Origin: Candidatus Uhrbacteria bacterium
GTDB lineage: Bacteria > Patescibacteriota > Patescibacteriia > 2-12-FULL-60-25
NCBI GenBank assembly: GCA_009691315.1
Contig: SICT01000065.1
Coordinates: 1-6,611, forward strand
DNA length: 6,611 nucleotides
Reading direction: 5' to 3'
A model generated the notes under the pieces. That model was not told where the DNA came from and made no database searches. It was given only the letters and a program-made list of their open reading frames with translations. A program made the position numbers and the translations under genes. Each line of letters starts with the position of its first letter. Position 1 is the stretch's first letter. Below are positions 1 through 5,501 of this stretch, piece after piece.

Positions 1-1
1 C

Positions 2-634
2 GTGACTGTCATCGTGTGGCTTTTGTCCGTTATTGTTCGTTATAGAAAAAAAGTCCTCATTCCCTTGCATGAGTTGGTTGCTTTGGGTTTTGTCGCCGCA
101 ACCATTATTTATTTTTTGAAGATGCCAGGATTTTTTCGCTATCTCTTCGTTGCGCAAGTCATCACTTTTCCCTATTTTGTCTCGGCTTGTTTTCATCTTG
201 CAGGAATTTTGCCAATTCCTCGACTTACGCTCGACAAGCGGAATATGATCCTCGCGGTTGGACTCGCATCGATGATTTTATTTCAGGGATATCAAGTCCT
301 GTTTCGGTCATGGGTCGCGGGATATTATCAGTCGACGCGATCAGAGGAGCTCAAAGCCTATTTTCAACAACTTGGTCCATCCAAGCACGTCTTTTTTTAT
401 CATGTATTAGACGCCGTTACTTTTTTTAAAGGGGAAAATTATTCACAGTATTTTGAGCTTCTCTATTTTGCAGATGCGTTTGGGAAAGAAGCGCGACTAA
501 GCCTCCAGACAGGGGTGCCTGATCTCGTAGTGATGGCTGCAGAATTTGAACAGAAAGAACAGGCGCTTTTGACAAAATACCGGAAAACAGGGACTCTGTA
601 TGAAGGTAACTACATTATTTTTGAGCGAAAATAA
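2..634 (+). CDS. C-terminal part of a multi-pass membrane protein, GT-C glycosyltransferase-like (5' end outside the window)
   Basis: The reading frame is open from the left edge, so the gene is almost certainly cut; the GTG at base 2 is the first possible start codon seen and probably not the real one. The visible 210 residues show hydrophobic segments at about 1-12, 25-39, 44-70 and 82-101, then a soluble tail of about 110 residues ending YIIFERK. Transmembrane helices followed by a small extracytoplasmic-type domain with a PDLVVM strand resemble the end of GT-C enzymes (family 39 / PMT-like), which transfer sugars from polyprenyl-phosphate donors on the outer face of the membrane. I see no catalytic motif, because the N-terminal half that would carry it is missing. 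The next gene, a polyprenyl-phosphate-sugar synthase type, would supply such a donor, which supports but does not prove the call. A polymerase or flippase-like protein is also possible. Confidence 0.55.
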   Translation: MTVIVWLLSVIVRYRKKVLIPLHELVALGFVAATIIYFLKMPGFFRYLFVAQVITFPYFVSACFHLAGILPIPRLTLDKRNMILAVGLASMILFQGYQVLFRSWVAGYYQSTRSEELKAYFQQLGPSKHVFFYHVLDAVTFFKGENYSQYFELLYFADAFGKEARLSLQTGVPDLVVMAAEFEQKEQALLTKYRKTGTLYEGNYIIFERK

Positions 635-635
635 C

Positions 636-1376
636 ATGTTTTCAATTGTCCTCCCGGCCTATAAAGAAAAAGAAAATTTAGCCGTTTTTATTCCCCAGAT
701 TGAGGCGGAATTTTCCGGCGAAGATTTTGAAGTCATTGTCGTGGATGACCATTCTATGGATGGGACGCGTGAGCTCGTGGATGATTTGCAAAATAAATAT
801 CAAAATATTTCTCTTCTGGAGCGTCCAGGTCTCTTGGGCATTGGCTCGGCGCTCCGCGATGGATATAACCTGGCACGCGGCGAGTATATTTTATCTTCTG
901 ATTCAGATCTGTCGTTTTCGGCAGGCGACATGCGTCGTTTATATGCAAAAATCCAAACCGGATTTGATCTGGTCTTGGGATTCAAAATTGCTCCAGGTCT
1001 GACCATCGCCGATGATTCGTCCGATGATATGAAGCAGAAAGCGCATACCCTCCAAGGCTGGTGCGAAAATCATATCATCAGCCCGATGTCGAATTGGATT
1101 ATTGGCCTGATGAGTGGAGTCGGCCTTAAAAATTACAACACCAATTTCCGCGTGATCCGTTCTTCCACATGGAAATCTTTTCGGACGGTGGAAGATCGGC
1201 AGTTTTTTTTATTTGAAACCATCATTCGAGCCAAGCAAGCCGGTGCCAGGATCGGCGAGATCCCCGTTGTTTTTTCTCCACGAAAATTTGGTGAATCCAA
1301 AGTCAGTTTCTTAAAACAAGCTTGGGGCTATTTTTTTAAACTGATCTTCATGGTGTATTTTGATCGGCAGAAGTAA
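636..1376 (+). CDS. Family 2 glycosyltransferase, dolichyl/polyprenyl-phosphate mannose synthase-like
   Basis: This 246-residue GT-A enzyme most likely moves a sugar from a nucleotide donor to polyprenyl phosphate on the cytoplasmic face. Visible signatures are the N-terminal strand FSIVLPAYKE (2-11), the nucleotide-binding VVDDHSMDGT (35-44), GIGSALRDGY (68-77), the metal-binding DxD at D89-S-D91 in DSDLS, an NTNFRVIR motif near 170, and a C-terminal FGESKVS, the GxSK signature of the DPM1/GtrB-type group. There is no C-terminal pair of transmembrane helices as in GtrB, so it resembles the short soluble DPM1 form. I chose ATG 636, one base after the upstream stop, because the family begins right at the first beta strand. 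An in-frame ATG at 600 would add 12 residues and overlap the previous gene by 35 nt, but it has an AGGGA at 589-593, so it remains a real alternative. The sugar cannot be read from sequence. Confidence 0.87.
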   Translation: MFSIVLPAYKEKENLAVFIPQIEAEFSGEDFEVIVVDDHSMDGTRELVDDLQNKYQNISLLERPGLLGIGSALRDGYNLARGEYILSSDSDLSFSAGDMRRLYAKIQTGFDLVLGFKIAPGLTIADDSSDDMKQKAHTLQGWCENHIISPMSNWIIGLMSGVGLKNYNTNFRVIRSSTWKSFRTVEDRQFFLFETIIRAKQAGARIGEIPVVFSPRKFGESKVSFLKQAWGYFFKLIFMVYFDRQK

Positions 1377-1379
1377 TAC

Positions 1380-1408
1380 TTGCCATGGTCGCCTTAAATT
1401 GCTATATA
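1380..1408 (+). promoter_or_regulatory. Candidate extended -10 promoter for the cupin-SDR-methyltransferase unit
   Basis: TTGCCA (1380-1385, 5 of 6 consensus) is separated by exactly 17 nt from TATATA (1403-1408, 4 of 6). TG at 1400-1401 gives the TGn extended -10 element. The start point would fall at about 1414-1416, right at the cupin ATG (1417), which has no Shine-Dalgarno sequence, so the transcript would be leaderless or nearly so. It fills the only intergenic gap of more than 10 nt in the left block. Confidence 0.5.
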
Positions 1409-1416
1409 TAGCCCAT

Positions 1417-1824
1417 ATGAAGATTGAAGTGTTGCATCCTTCCTGTAACCTGGAAACCGTGCGGGACGGGCGAGGCGGGATTTTTACCTGGCTACCACAG
1501 GATCCGATCGTTGAATTTAATATTCTCTATTTTCAACCTGGAAAAACACGCGGGCACCATTATCATCCAGAATTCAATGAATACTTTTTGGTGGCAGAGG
1601 GATCGGGGGTGATGGTGACGCGGGAATCCGCAGACGCCCCGGAAGAACATATTCACATGAGCCGAGGTTCTTGTACGCGTACCCCTATCGGCGTGTCGCA
1701 TACTTTTTATGCCATTACGCCAGTGACCGCCGTTGCCATGCTCTCCAAGAGATGGGATGACTGCAATCCGCCGATCGTACGCGTAGAATTTTTGACAGGA
1801 AATAAGACGACACCCGTAGAGTAA
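1417..1824 (+). CDS. Small RmlC-type cupin, probable nucleotide-sugar epimerase/isomerase
   Basis: A 135-residue single-domain cupin. Both family motifs fit exactly in spacing. Motif 1 runs G42-x5-H48-x-H50-x4-E55-x6-G62 (core HHYHPEFNEYFLVAEG). Motif 2 runs G84-x5-P90-x-G92-x2-H95, with alanine where the consensus Asn would be. H48, H50, E55 and H95 would bind a metal. The length matches sugar 3,4-ketoisomerases of the FdtA/QdtA group and is shorter than RmlC 3,5-epimerases (about 180). The RG-HYH stretch also recalls the C-terminal cupin of CapF. With an SDR and a sugar C-methyltransferase directly downstream, I infer action on an NDP-4-keto-6-deoxy sugar; the reaction itself is not readable. 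A start upstream (TTG 1354-1362 region) would overlap the previous gene and add residues atypical of cupins, so I chose ATG 1417 although it has no Shine-Dalgarno sequence. Confidence 0.85.
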   Translation: MKIEVLHPSCNLETVRDGRGGIFTWLPQDPIVEFNILYFQPGKTRGHHYHPEFNEYFLVAEGSGVMVTRESADAPEEHIHMSRGSCTRTPIGVSHTFYAITPVTAVAMLSKRWDDCNPPIVRVEFLTGNKTTPVE

Positions 1825-1827
1825 TAT

Positions 1828-2520
1828 ATGCAAACAGTGGGCGTGGTTGGAGCCAATGGATTTTTAGGCAGTGCACTCTTTCGCGTCTTGTCGACTTCAG
1901 GCACGCATCAAGCCATTCCAATCACGCGTGATACGTATGTTGAAAAACAAAAGCAGTCTTTTGACGTGTTGATTAATTGTGCCATGCCTTCGGCCAGATT
2001 TTGGGCAAAAAATAATCCCGATAAAGATTTCAAGGAGACCGTAGAAAAAACCGCCAATCTTTTGTATGGCTGGCAGTATAAAAAATTTGTACAGATCAGT
2101 ACCGTGTCTGCGCGCTGTCAGCTCGATACGGTATATGGTCGGCACAAAGCTGCGGCGGAAAAGTTGTGTGATCTGGAAAAACATTTGGTTGTTCGTTTAG
2201 GTGCTGTGTATGATCAGGAGATGAAAAAAGGCGTATTGATCGACATGATGGAAAACAAAACGGTGTTCGTCGATGGACAAAGCCGCTATTGTTTTGCTTC
2301 ACGCGATTTTATCGTTCACTGGATCGCAAGCCATCTTGATTGTACAGGTTTGATTGAGATTGGTGGCCGTAACGCCATGACGCTCAAAGAAGTGGCGCAA
2401 CATATCGGTTCAACGTCCATATTTGAAGGGGTGGTGGATCATCAGGAGGTTCAAAATCCTGAATCAGATCTGCCAGAAGCGAGCGAGGTGTTAACGTTTT
2501 TAGATCAATTCAAAAAATAA
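1828..2520 (+). CDS. Short extended-type SDR, NAD(P)-dependent sugar epimerase/ketoreductase
   Basis: A 230-residue Rossmann-fold protein starting 3 nt after the cupin stop. The nucleotide-binding GxxGxxG is G8-A-N-G11-F-L-G14 in VGVVGANGFLGSALF. The catalytic Ser/Thr is in QISTVSA (S91-S94), and YxxxK is Y103-GRH-K107. It is much shorter than normal extended SDRs (300-350): the segment between strand 1 (ending near residue 35) and strand 4 (DVLINCAMPS, 46-55) is almost absent, as in RmlD-type reductases, and the C-terminal substrate domain is small. The likely role is 4-keto reduction or epimerisation of the sugar handled by the cupin before it and the C-methyltransferase after it. No Shine-Dalgarno sequence is visible, so translation may be coupled to the cupin gene. 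Substrate and direction remain open. Confidence 0.85.
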   Translation: MQTVGVVGANGFLGSALFRVLSTSGTHQAIPITRDTYVEKQKQSFDVLINCAMPSARFWAKNNPDKDFKETVEKTANLLYGWQYKKFVQISTVSARCQLDTVYGRHKAAAEKLCDLEKHLVVRLGAVYDQEMKKGVLIDMMENKTVFVDGQSRYCFASRDFIVHWIASHLDCTGLIEIGGRNAMTLKEVAQHIGSTSIFEGVVDHQEVQNPESDLPEASEVLTFLDQFKK

Positions 2521-2526
2521 TTTATT

Positions 2527-3786
2527 ATGTCACATCCTATCATTAAAATAGATCGTTGTCGCGTGTGTGGGAATACGGACCTGGTTCCGTGCATTGATAT
2601 TGGAGAGCAATATCTTTCCTCTGTTTTTCCATCGAGTCTTGATTATCGAAATGAGGCGATTCGATATCCTCTTGATATGGTTATGTGCCGGAAGCGGGAG
2701 GATGGAACAACTTGCGGCCTGGTTCAACTCGGCCATCGTCTGGATTTGTCTGCCATGTATGAGGCCTATCCGTATACCAGTTCAACCAATTCCTCCATGG
2801 CAAAAATTTTGCAAGATGTGGCAGACAGCGGAAAAGCGTTAGCGCATTTGCAGGCAGGCGACGTCGTTCTTGATATCGGTGGGAATGATGGGACGCTCCT
2901 GTCTTTTTTTCGTGACAGTGGATACGAGCTGATGAGCATTGATCCTGCGCAGAATGTGAAGCCTCTTTCGGATGTTCCTTTTTATAAAGATCTACGTGAA
3001 TCGTTTAGCAAAAAAGCATTCGATTCTATCTCACCAAAAAAAGCCAAATTGATTTTCAGTATCGCCATGTTTTATCACCTAAATGATCCTATGACATTCG
3101 TGCGGGATGTCGCTGAGTGTCTGGATGATGAGGGGGCGTGGATCATTCAAATGGCCTATTTGCCAGCCATGATCCGGACCAACATGTACGATAATATCGT
3201 GCACGAACATGCGGGTTACTATGCCGCCCAGCACATGAAGTGGGTGATGGAACAGGTTGGTCTTGAAGTGTTTGATGTGATGGAGAACGATGTGTATGGC
3301 GGAAGTTTTCGGGTGTTTGTGAAGAAGAAGGGCTGTGCTCGATTCCCCGCGACGCAACGTTATCAAGATCTTCTTGCGCGCGAACTGACAGAAGGATTAT
3401 TCGATCCAGCGACCTATCTCGCGTTTGCCCAGAGAATCGAAAAGACACGGGATGATCTGTGCGCTCTGCTCAAAAAAATAAAAGAAGAGGGAAAAACGGT
3501 GTGGATTTATGGCGCGTCAACGAAGGGCAATACGATCTTGCAGTATTGCGGTCTGGGTCAAGAACAGATTGCCGCGGCCGCAGACTCCAATCCGTTTAAA
3601 GTAGGGAAATATATTATTGGTTCGGATATTTTGATTAAGGATGAAGCCGCAATGCGCGCCGCCAAGCCAGATTATCTGTTAGCCTTGCCATATAGTTTTA
3701 TTGATGGGTTTATGAAACGGGAAGCGGATCTGATAGCCAGAGGGACAAAATTTATTGTTCCGTTGCCGGAGGTGAAAGTGATTTGA
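2527..3786 (+). CDS. Three-domain SAM-dependent sugar C-methyltransferase (NovU/TcaB9/TylCIII-type)
   Basis: This 419-residue protein has the complete family architecture. An N-terminal zinc-binding domain has C11-x2-C14 and C54-x8-C63 (CGLVQL follows). A central class I SAM domain has motif I VLDIGGNDGTLL (114-125), the acidic D139 after strand 2, and the family motif HEHAGYY at 226-232, where the Glu-His pair corresponds to catalytic residues in the TcaB9 group. The C-terminal C-methyltransferase domain has VWIYGASTKGNTILQY and DSNPFKVGKYIIGS. YPYTSSTNSSM at 81-91 is also typical. Relatives methylate C3 of NDP-4-keto-deoxy sugars, giving branched sugars. The neighbouring cupin, SDR and downstream 4,6-dehydratase fit such a pathway. 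The start lies 6 nt after the SDR stop with no Shine-Dalgarno sequence. The spacing in the second cysteine pair is longer than the simple CxxC form; the substrate is inferred from family and context only. Confidence 0.92.
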   Translation: MSHPIIKIDRCRVCGNTDLVPCIDIGEQYLSSVFPSSLDYRNEAIRYPLDMVMCRKREDGTTCGLVQLGHRLDLSAMYEAYPYTSSTNSSMAKILQDVADSGKALAHLQAGDVVLDIGGNDGTLLSFFRDSGYELMSIDPAQNVKPLSDVPFYKDLRESFSKKAFDSISPKKAKLIFSIAMFYHLNDPMTFVRDVAECLDDEGAWIIQMAYLPAMIRTNMYDNIVHEHAGYYAAQHMKWVMEQVGLEVFDVMENDVYGGSFRVFVKKKGCARFPATQRYQDLLARELTEGLFDPATYLAFAQRIEKTRDDLCALLKKIKEEGKTVWIYGASTKGNTILQYCGLGQEQIAAAADSNPFKVGKYIIGSDILIKDEAAMRAAKPDYLLALPYSFIDGFMKREADLIARGTKFIVPLPEVKVI

Positions 3787-3824
3787 AAATAAAAAATCCC
3801 CCTTCGCGTAAAGCTTCGGGGGAT
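3786..3824 (-). terminator. Rho-independent terminator of the Nudix gene
   Basis: Read on the - strand, ATCCCCC (3824-3818) pairs with GGGGGAT (3802-3796). Inside is a symmetric GAA/GAA internal loop, which could form sheared G-A pairs, then a 2-bp GC stem and a 5-nt loop. A T-rich tract (TTTTTTATTTT) follows. On the + strand no T tract follows, so it serves the - strand gene. It reaches to the stop codon of the convergent methyltransferase. I see no separate terminator for the + strand operon. Confidence 0.85.
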
Positions 3825-3841
3825 GCAAAGGAAGGAGCAAT

Positions 3842-4363
3842 TTACGGGATGATCGTGGCGTGATGCCACTGCGGATCCCGGAACCACTCCTTGAAGTGGG
3901 CGAGGAATTTCGGATGTTGTTGCGCGATGATATCGGGCGGAATCCGCCTAAACCACTTCAAGTCATCTCGCTCCACCACCTCACCGACCACCTGACAGGC
4001 GATGATGAGGGAGATGGGATAGCCGAACGGATGCTCACCCTCGCCCCAGGTGTGGGTCGCCATGAGCTGGAGGTTTGTCACGGTTTCCGCGATCCTCTCC
4101 TTGCGGACATTGCGATCGCACGCCGCCTGGTAGGTCTCCCTGACTCGCATGAAACCGCCGGGGATGTGCCATCCCTTGAAGTCGTCATCTCGATGCGAGA
4201 GAAGGAACCTTCCTTCGTCATCGTAGATCAGGACTTCGACGGCCGGCCAGGGGACGAGCTTGTGGAAAGCTCGATACGCCACGTCGGGAATGAACCCGTC
4301 CTCTCTGACTATCTTCTCCAGTAGCCTCGCGAGTTCATGCTGTTCTACTATGTTCAGGGACAT
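3842..4363 (-). CDS. Nudix-family protein with a degenerate Nudix box, GDP-mannose hydrolase-like context
   Basis: A 173-residue protein. After an N-terminal helix region (1-36), the Nudix core starts at PAVEVLIYDDEGRFLLSHR (40-58), with GWHIPGG (64-70) leading into the Nudix box. Aligned to GX5EX7REUXEEXGU, G70, E76, R84, V86 and E89 are kept, but the Glu after Arg is N85, the first Glu of the EE pair is K88, and the final Gly is I91. Two of the three metal-binding glutamates of typical Nudix hydrolases are therefore missing, so hydrolase activity is uncertain. GDP-mannose hydrolases also have altered boxes, and gmm lies beside gmd-fcl in colanic acid clusters, so the adjacent dehydratase makes such a role plausible. 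The gene runs opposite to its neighbours, is richer in GC, and has its own promoter, AAGGAGGG ribosome site and terminator: it is probably a transferred cassette. Confidence 0.85.
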   Translation of the reverse strand: MSLNIVEQHELARLLEKIVREDGFIPDVAYRAFHKLVPWPAVEVLIYDDEGRFLLSHRDDDFKGWHIPGGFMRVRETYQAACDRNVRKERIAETVTNLQLMATHTWGEGEHPFGYPISLIIACQVVGEVVERDDLKWFRRIPPDIIAQQHPKFLAHFKEWFRDPQWHHATIIP

Positions 4364-4366
4364 GTG

Positions 4367-4374
4367 CCCTCCTT
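4367..4374 (-). promoter_or_regulatory. Strong Shine-Dalgarno sequence of the Nudix gene
   Basis: AAGGAGGG on the - strand lies 3 nt before the ATG at 4363-4361 (4 nt if counted from AAGGAGG). It fixes the start codon. None of the seven + strand genes has a comparable site. Confidence 0.85.
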
Positions 4375-4409
4375 GTGGTGTCGAGGTTTTCCTACTTCAC
4401 GTGAGGCCA

Positions 4410-4437
4410 AGAGTAGCATACAATAGGCTTTTGTCAA
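4410..4437 (-). promoter_or_regulatory. Promoter of the Nudix gene
   Basis: On the - strand a perfect -35 TTGACA (4437-4432) is followed after 16 nt by TACTCT (4415-4410; 3 of 6 consensus), strengthened by TG two positions upstream (TGCTACTCT, extended -10). Transcription would start near 4403, giving a leader of about 40 nt that contains the ribosome site. A dyad lies immediately upstream of the -35, where a regulator would bind. Confidence 0.65.
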
Positions 4438-4441
4438 CATC

Positions 4442-4464
4442 CCTCCTCTTAACCTAAGAGGAGG
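4442..4464. repeat. Perfect dyad, left copy of the mirrored pair
   Basis: CCTCCTCTTA (4442-4451) and TAAGAGGAGG (4455-4464) are perfectly complementary over 10 bp around the loop ACC. The 17-bp core at 4445-4461 recurs in inverted orientation at 4540-4556. No T tract follows on either strand, so it is not a terminator. Its position 4 bp upstream of the Nudix -35 suggests an operator or an element end. Confidence 0.8.
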
Positions 4465-4478
4465 CTAGGAGGAGTTAC

Positions 4479-4509
4479 AAAATAAAAAGGGTTACGCGGT
4501 CCCGATACC
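4479..4509 (-). terminator. Terminator-like hairpin on the - strand, with no gene assigned
   Basis: On the - strand GGTATCG can pair with CGTAACC (outer 3 bp and inner 2 bp around a 2x2 mismatch, 6-nt loop); a C and then TTTTTATTTT follow. The T tract resembles that of the Nudix terminator, but the stem is weak. The only gene just upstream in this direction is the dehydratase, read antisense. It could end antisense transcripts, be a remnant, or be chance. Confidence 0.3.
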
Positions 4510-4537
4510 AATAATCTCGAGGTTTTAACTCCCTCAT

Positions 4538-4558
4538 TCCCTCTTAGGTTAAGAGGGA
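4538..4558. repeat. Perfect dyad, right copy of the mirrored pair
   Basis: TCCCTCTTA (4538-4546) and TAAGAGGGA (4550-4558) are complementary over 9 bp around the loop GGT. The core 4540-4556 is the exact reverse complement of 4445-4461. It lies 20 bp before the dehydratase start codon and is followed by CTGACA at 4562-4567, mirroring the TTGACA outside the left copy. Confidence 0.8.
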
Positions 4559-4577
4559 GGTCTGACACTTAAGGATT

Positions 4578-5501
4578 ATGAAACGAGCTTTGATCACTGG
4601 CATTGGCGGTCAGGATGGGTCGTATTTGTCCGAACTGCTCCTGGCAAAAGGCTATGAGGTTTTTGGATTACGAAAAGAGGATTGGGGATCTTTGCAAAAG
4701 ATTGTCAAAGAATCTGCGCCAGATGAAGTGTATAATTTAGGGGGTGTGACTGATTTAAAAACAGCCTATGCAGAACCGGAGATGACCTGGAAAGTGAATT
4801 ATGAAAGCGTCGGGATTCTGTTGGATGAATGTTTGAAGGTGAATCCAAAGGTTCGATTTTTACAGGCCTCTTCAAGTGAAATATTTTTGCCTTCAGATGT
4901 TCCGTTGAACGAAGAGTCACCGCGAGATTGGGATACGAAGAATCCATACGCCAAAGCTAAAATGACAGCGGATCGCGATTTCATCACACGCTATAGAGAA
5001 GAGAAAAATGTTTTTGCCTGTTCTGCGTTTCTCTTTAATCATGACTCACCTCGGCGGTCTGAAAAGAAATCCGTTTTGCGAAAAATCGCTCGTGCGTTCG
5101 TGAGAATTCATCAGGGCAGTCAGTCATCTTTATCTATTGGCAACGTAGAGTTATCTCGTGATTGGGGTTTTGCCGGAGATTATGTAGGGGCCATGTGGCA
5201 AATTTTACAGGCAGATGAGCCGGACGATTTTGTGATTGCGACGGGCAAGTTGCACATGGTGAGAGAAGCGATCGATATTGCCGCTCATGCAGTTAAGATC
5301 GATTTGGTTTGGCAAGGCGAAGGGATGCAGACGTTCGCCTGTGATCGTTCAGGCAGAAGGATCGTGGAAATTGCAGAGGAATTTTACAGGCCAGCGGAGC
5401 GTTATCCAAAGGTGGGCGATAGTCGGAAAGCGGAGAAGGTACTCGGATGGAAACCGACGGTTGATTTTCGATCTTTGATTGAAATGATGGTTAGGGTTTG
5501 A
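4578..5501 (+). CDS. gmd: Short GDP-mannose 4,6-dehydratase-like SDR
   Basis: A 307-residue extended SDR with clear Gmd signatures: ALITGIGGQDGSYL with GxxGxxG at G8-G11-G14, PDEVYNLG (48-55), QASSSEIF (96-103), YAKAK (Y124-x3-K128), LFNHDSPRR (152-160), RDWGFAGDYV (194-203) and DDFVIATG. The expected catalytic set is present as S99 (Thr in most Gmd), E101, Y124 and K128. Gmd converts GDP-mannose to GDP-4-keto-6-deoxymannose in the cytoplasm, the entry point to fucose, rhamnose, perosamine and virenose. Oddly, only 15 residues separate GLR (30-32) from PDEV; normal Gmd (about 345-370 residues) has some 30 more, including the RR-S-N loop and GDLTD strand that contact NADP and the partner subunit. 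The substrate could therefore differ. Start ATG 4578 gives the correct N-terminus; AAGGA at 4571-4575 is only 2 nt away. Confidence 0.85.
   Translation: MKRALITGIGGQDGSYLSELLLAKGYEVFGLRKEDWGSLQKIVKESAPDEVYNLGGVTDLKTAYAEPEMTWKVNYESVGILLDECLKVNPKVRFLQASSSEIFLPSDVPLNEESPRDWDTKNPYAKAKMTADRDFITRYREEKNVFACSAFLFNHDSPRRSEKKSVLRKIARAFVRIHQGSQSSLSIGNVELSRDWGFAGDYVGAMWQILQADEPDDFVIATGKLHMVREAIDIAAHAVKIDLVWQGEGMQTFACDRSGRRIVEIAEEFYRPAERYPKVGDSRKAEKVLGWKPTVDFRSLIEMMVRV

Noticed and set aside
1792..1822. A perfect TTGACA at 1792-1797 as promoter for the SDR gene.
   Set aside because: The only -10 match (TAGAGT 1817-1822) needs a 19-nt spacer and would start transcription inside the SDR start codon; the gene lies 3 nt behind the cupin and is probably co-transcribed.
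1492..1833. A 113-codon open frame on the - strand over the cupin gene.
   Set aside because: The cupin on the + strand has both family motifs with exact spacing; the - frame has no recognisable pattern.
3860..4324. A 154-codon open frame on the + strand opposite the Nudix gene.
   Set aside because: The opposite strand encodes a recognisable Nudix protein with promoter, ribosome site and terminator; the + frame has no family motif and no start signals.
4354..4440. A 28-codon frame on the - strand (MLTKAYCMLLLASREVGKPR...) beginning after AGGAGGG and ending over the Nudix start, a possible leader peptide.
   Set aside because: Its start codon lies upstream of the predicted transcription start and its first codons are the -35 box; the purine tract belongs to the dyad and is too close to the ATG to act as a ribosome site.
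4442..4464. The strong left dyad as a rho-independent terminator.
   Set aside because: No T tract follows on either strand, and it lies directly upstream of a -35 box, so a regulatory or repeat role is more likely.
4487..4515. AATAAT at 4510-4515 as -10 of a promoter for the dehydratase.
   Set aside because: It matches 5 of 6 positions, but no acceptable -35 lies 15-19 nt upstream; too weak to annotate.
4431..4570. Target-site duplication around the mirrored element, which would prove transposition.
   Set aside because: I could not find matching direct repeats at the two ends; the outer TGACA match is inverted and belongs to the mirror symmetry.
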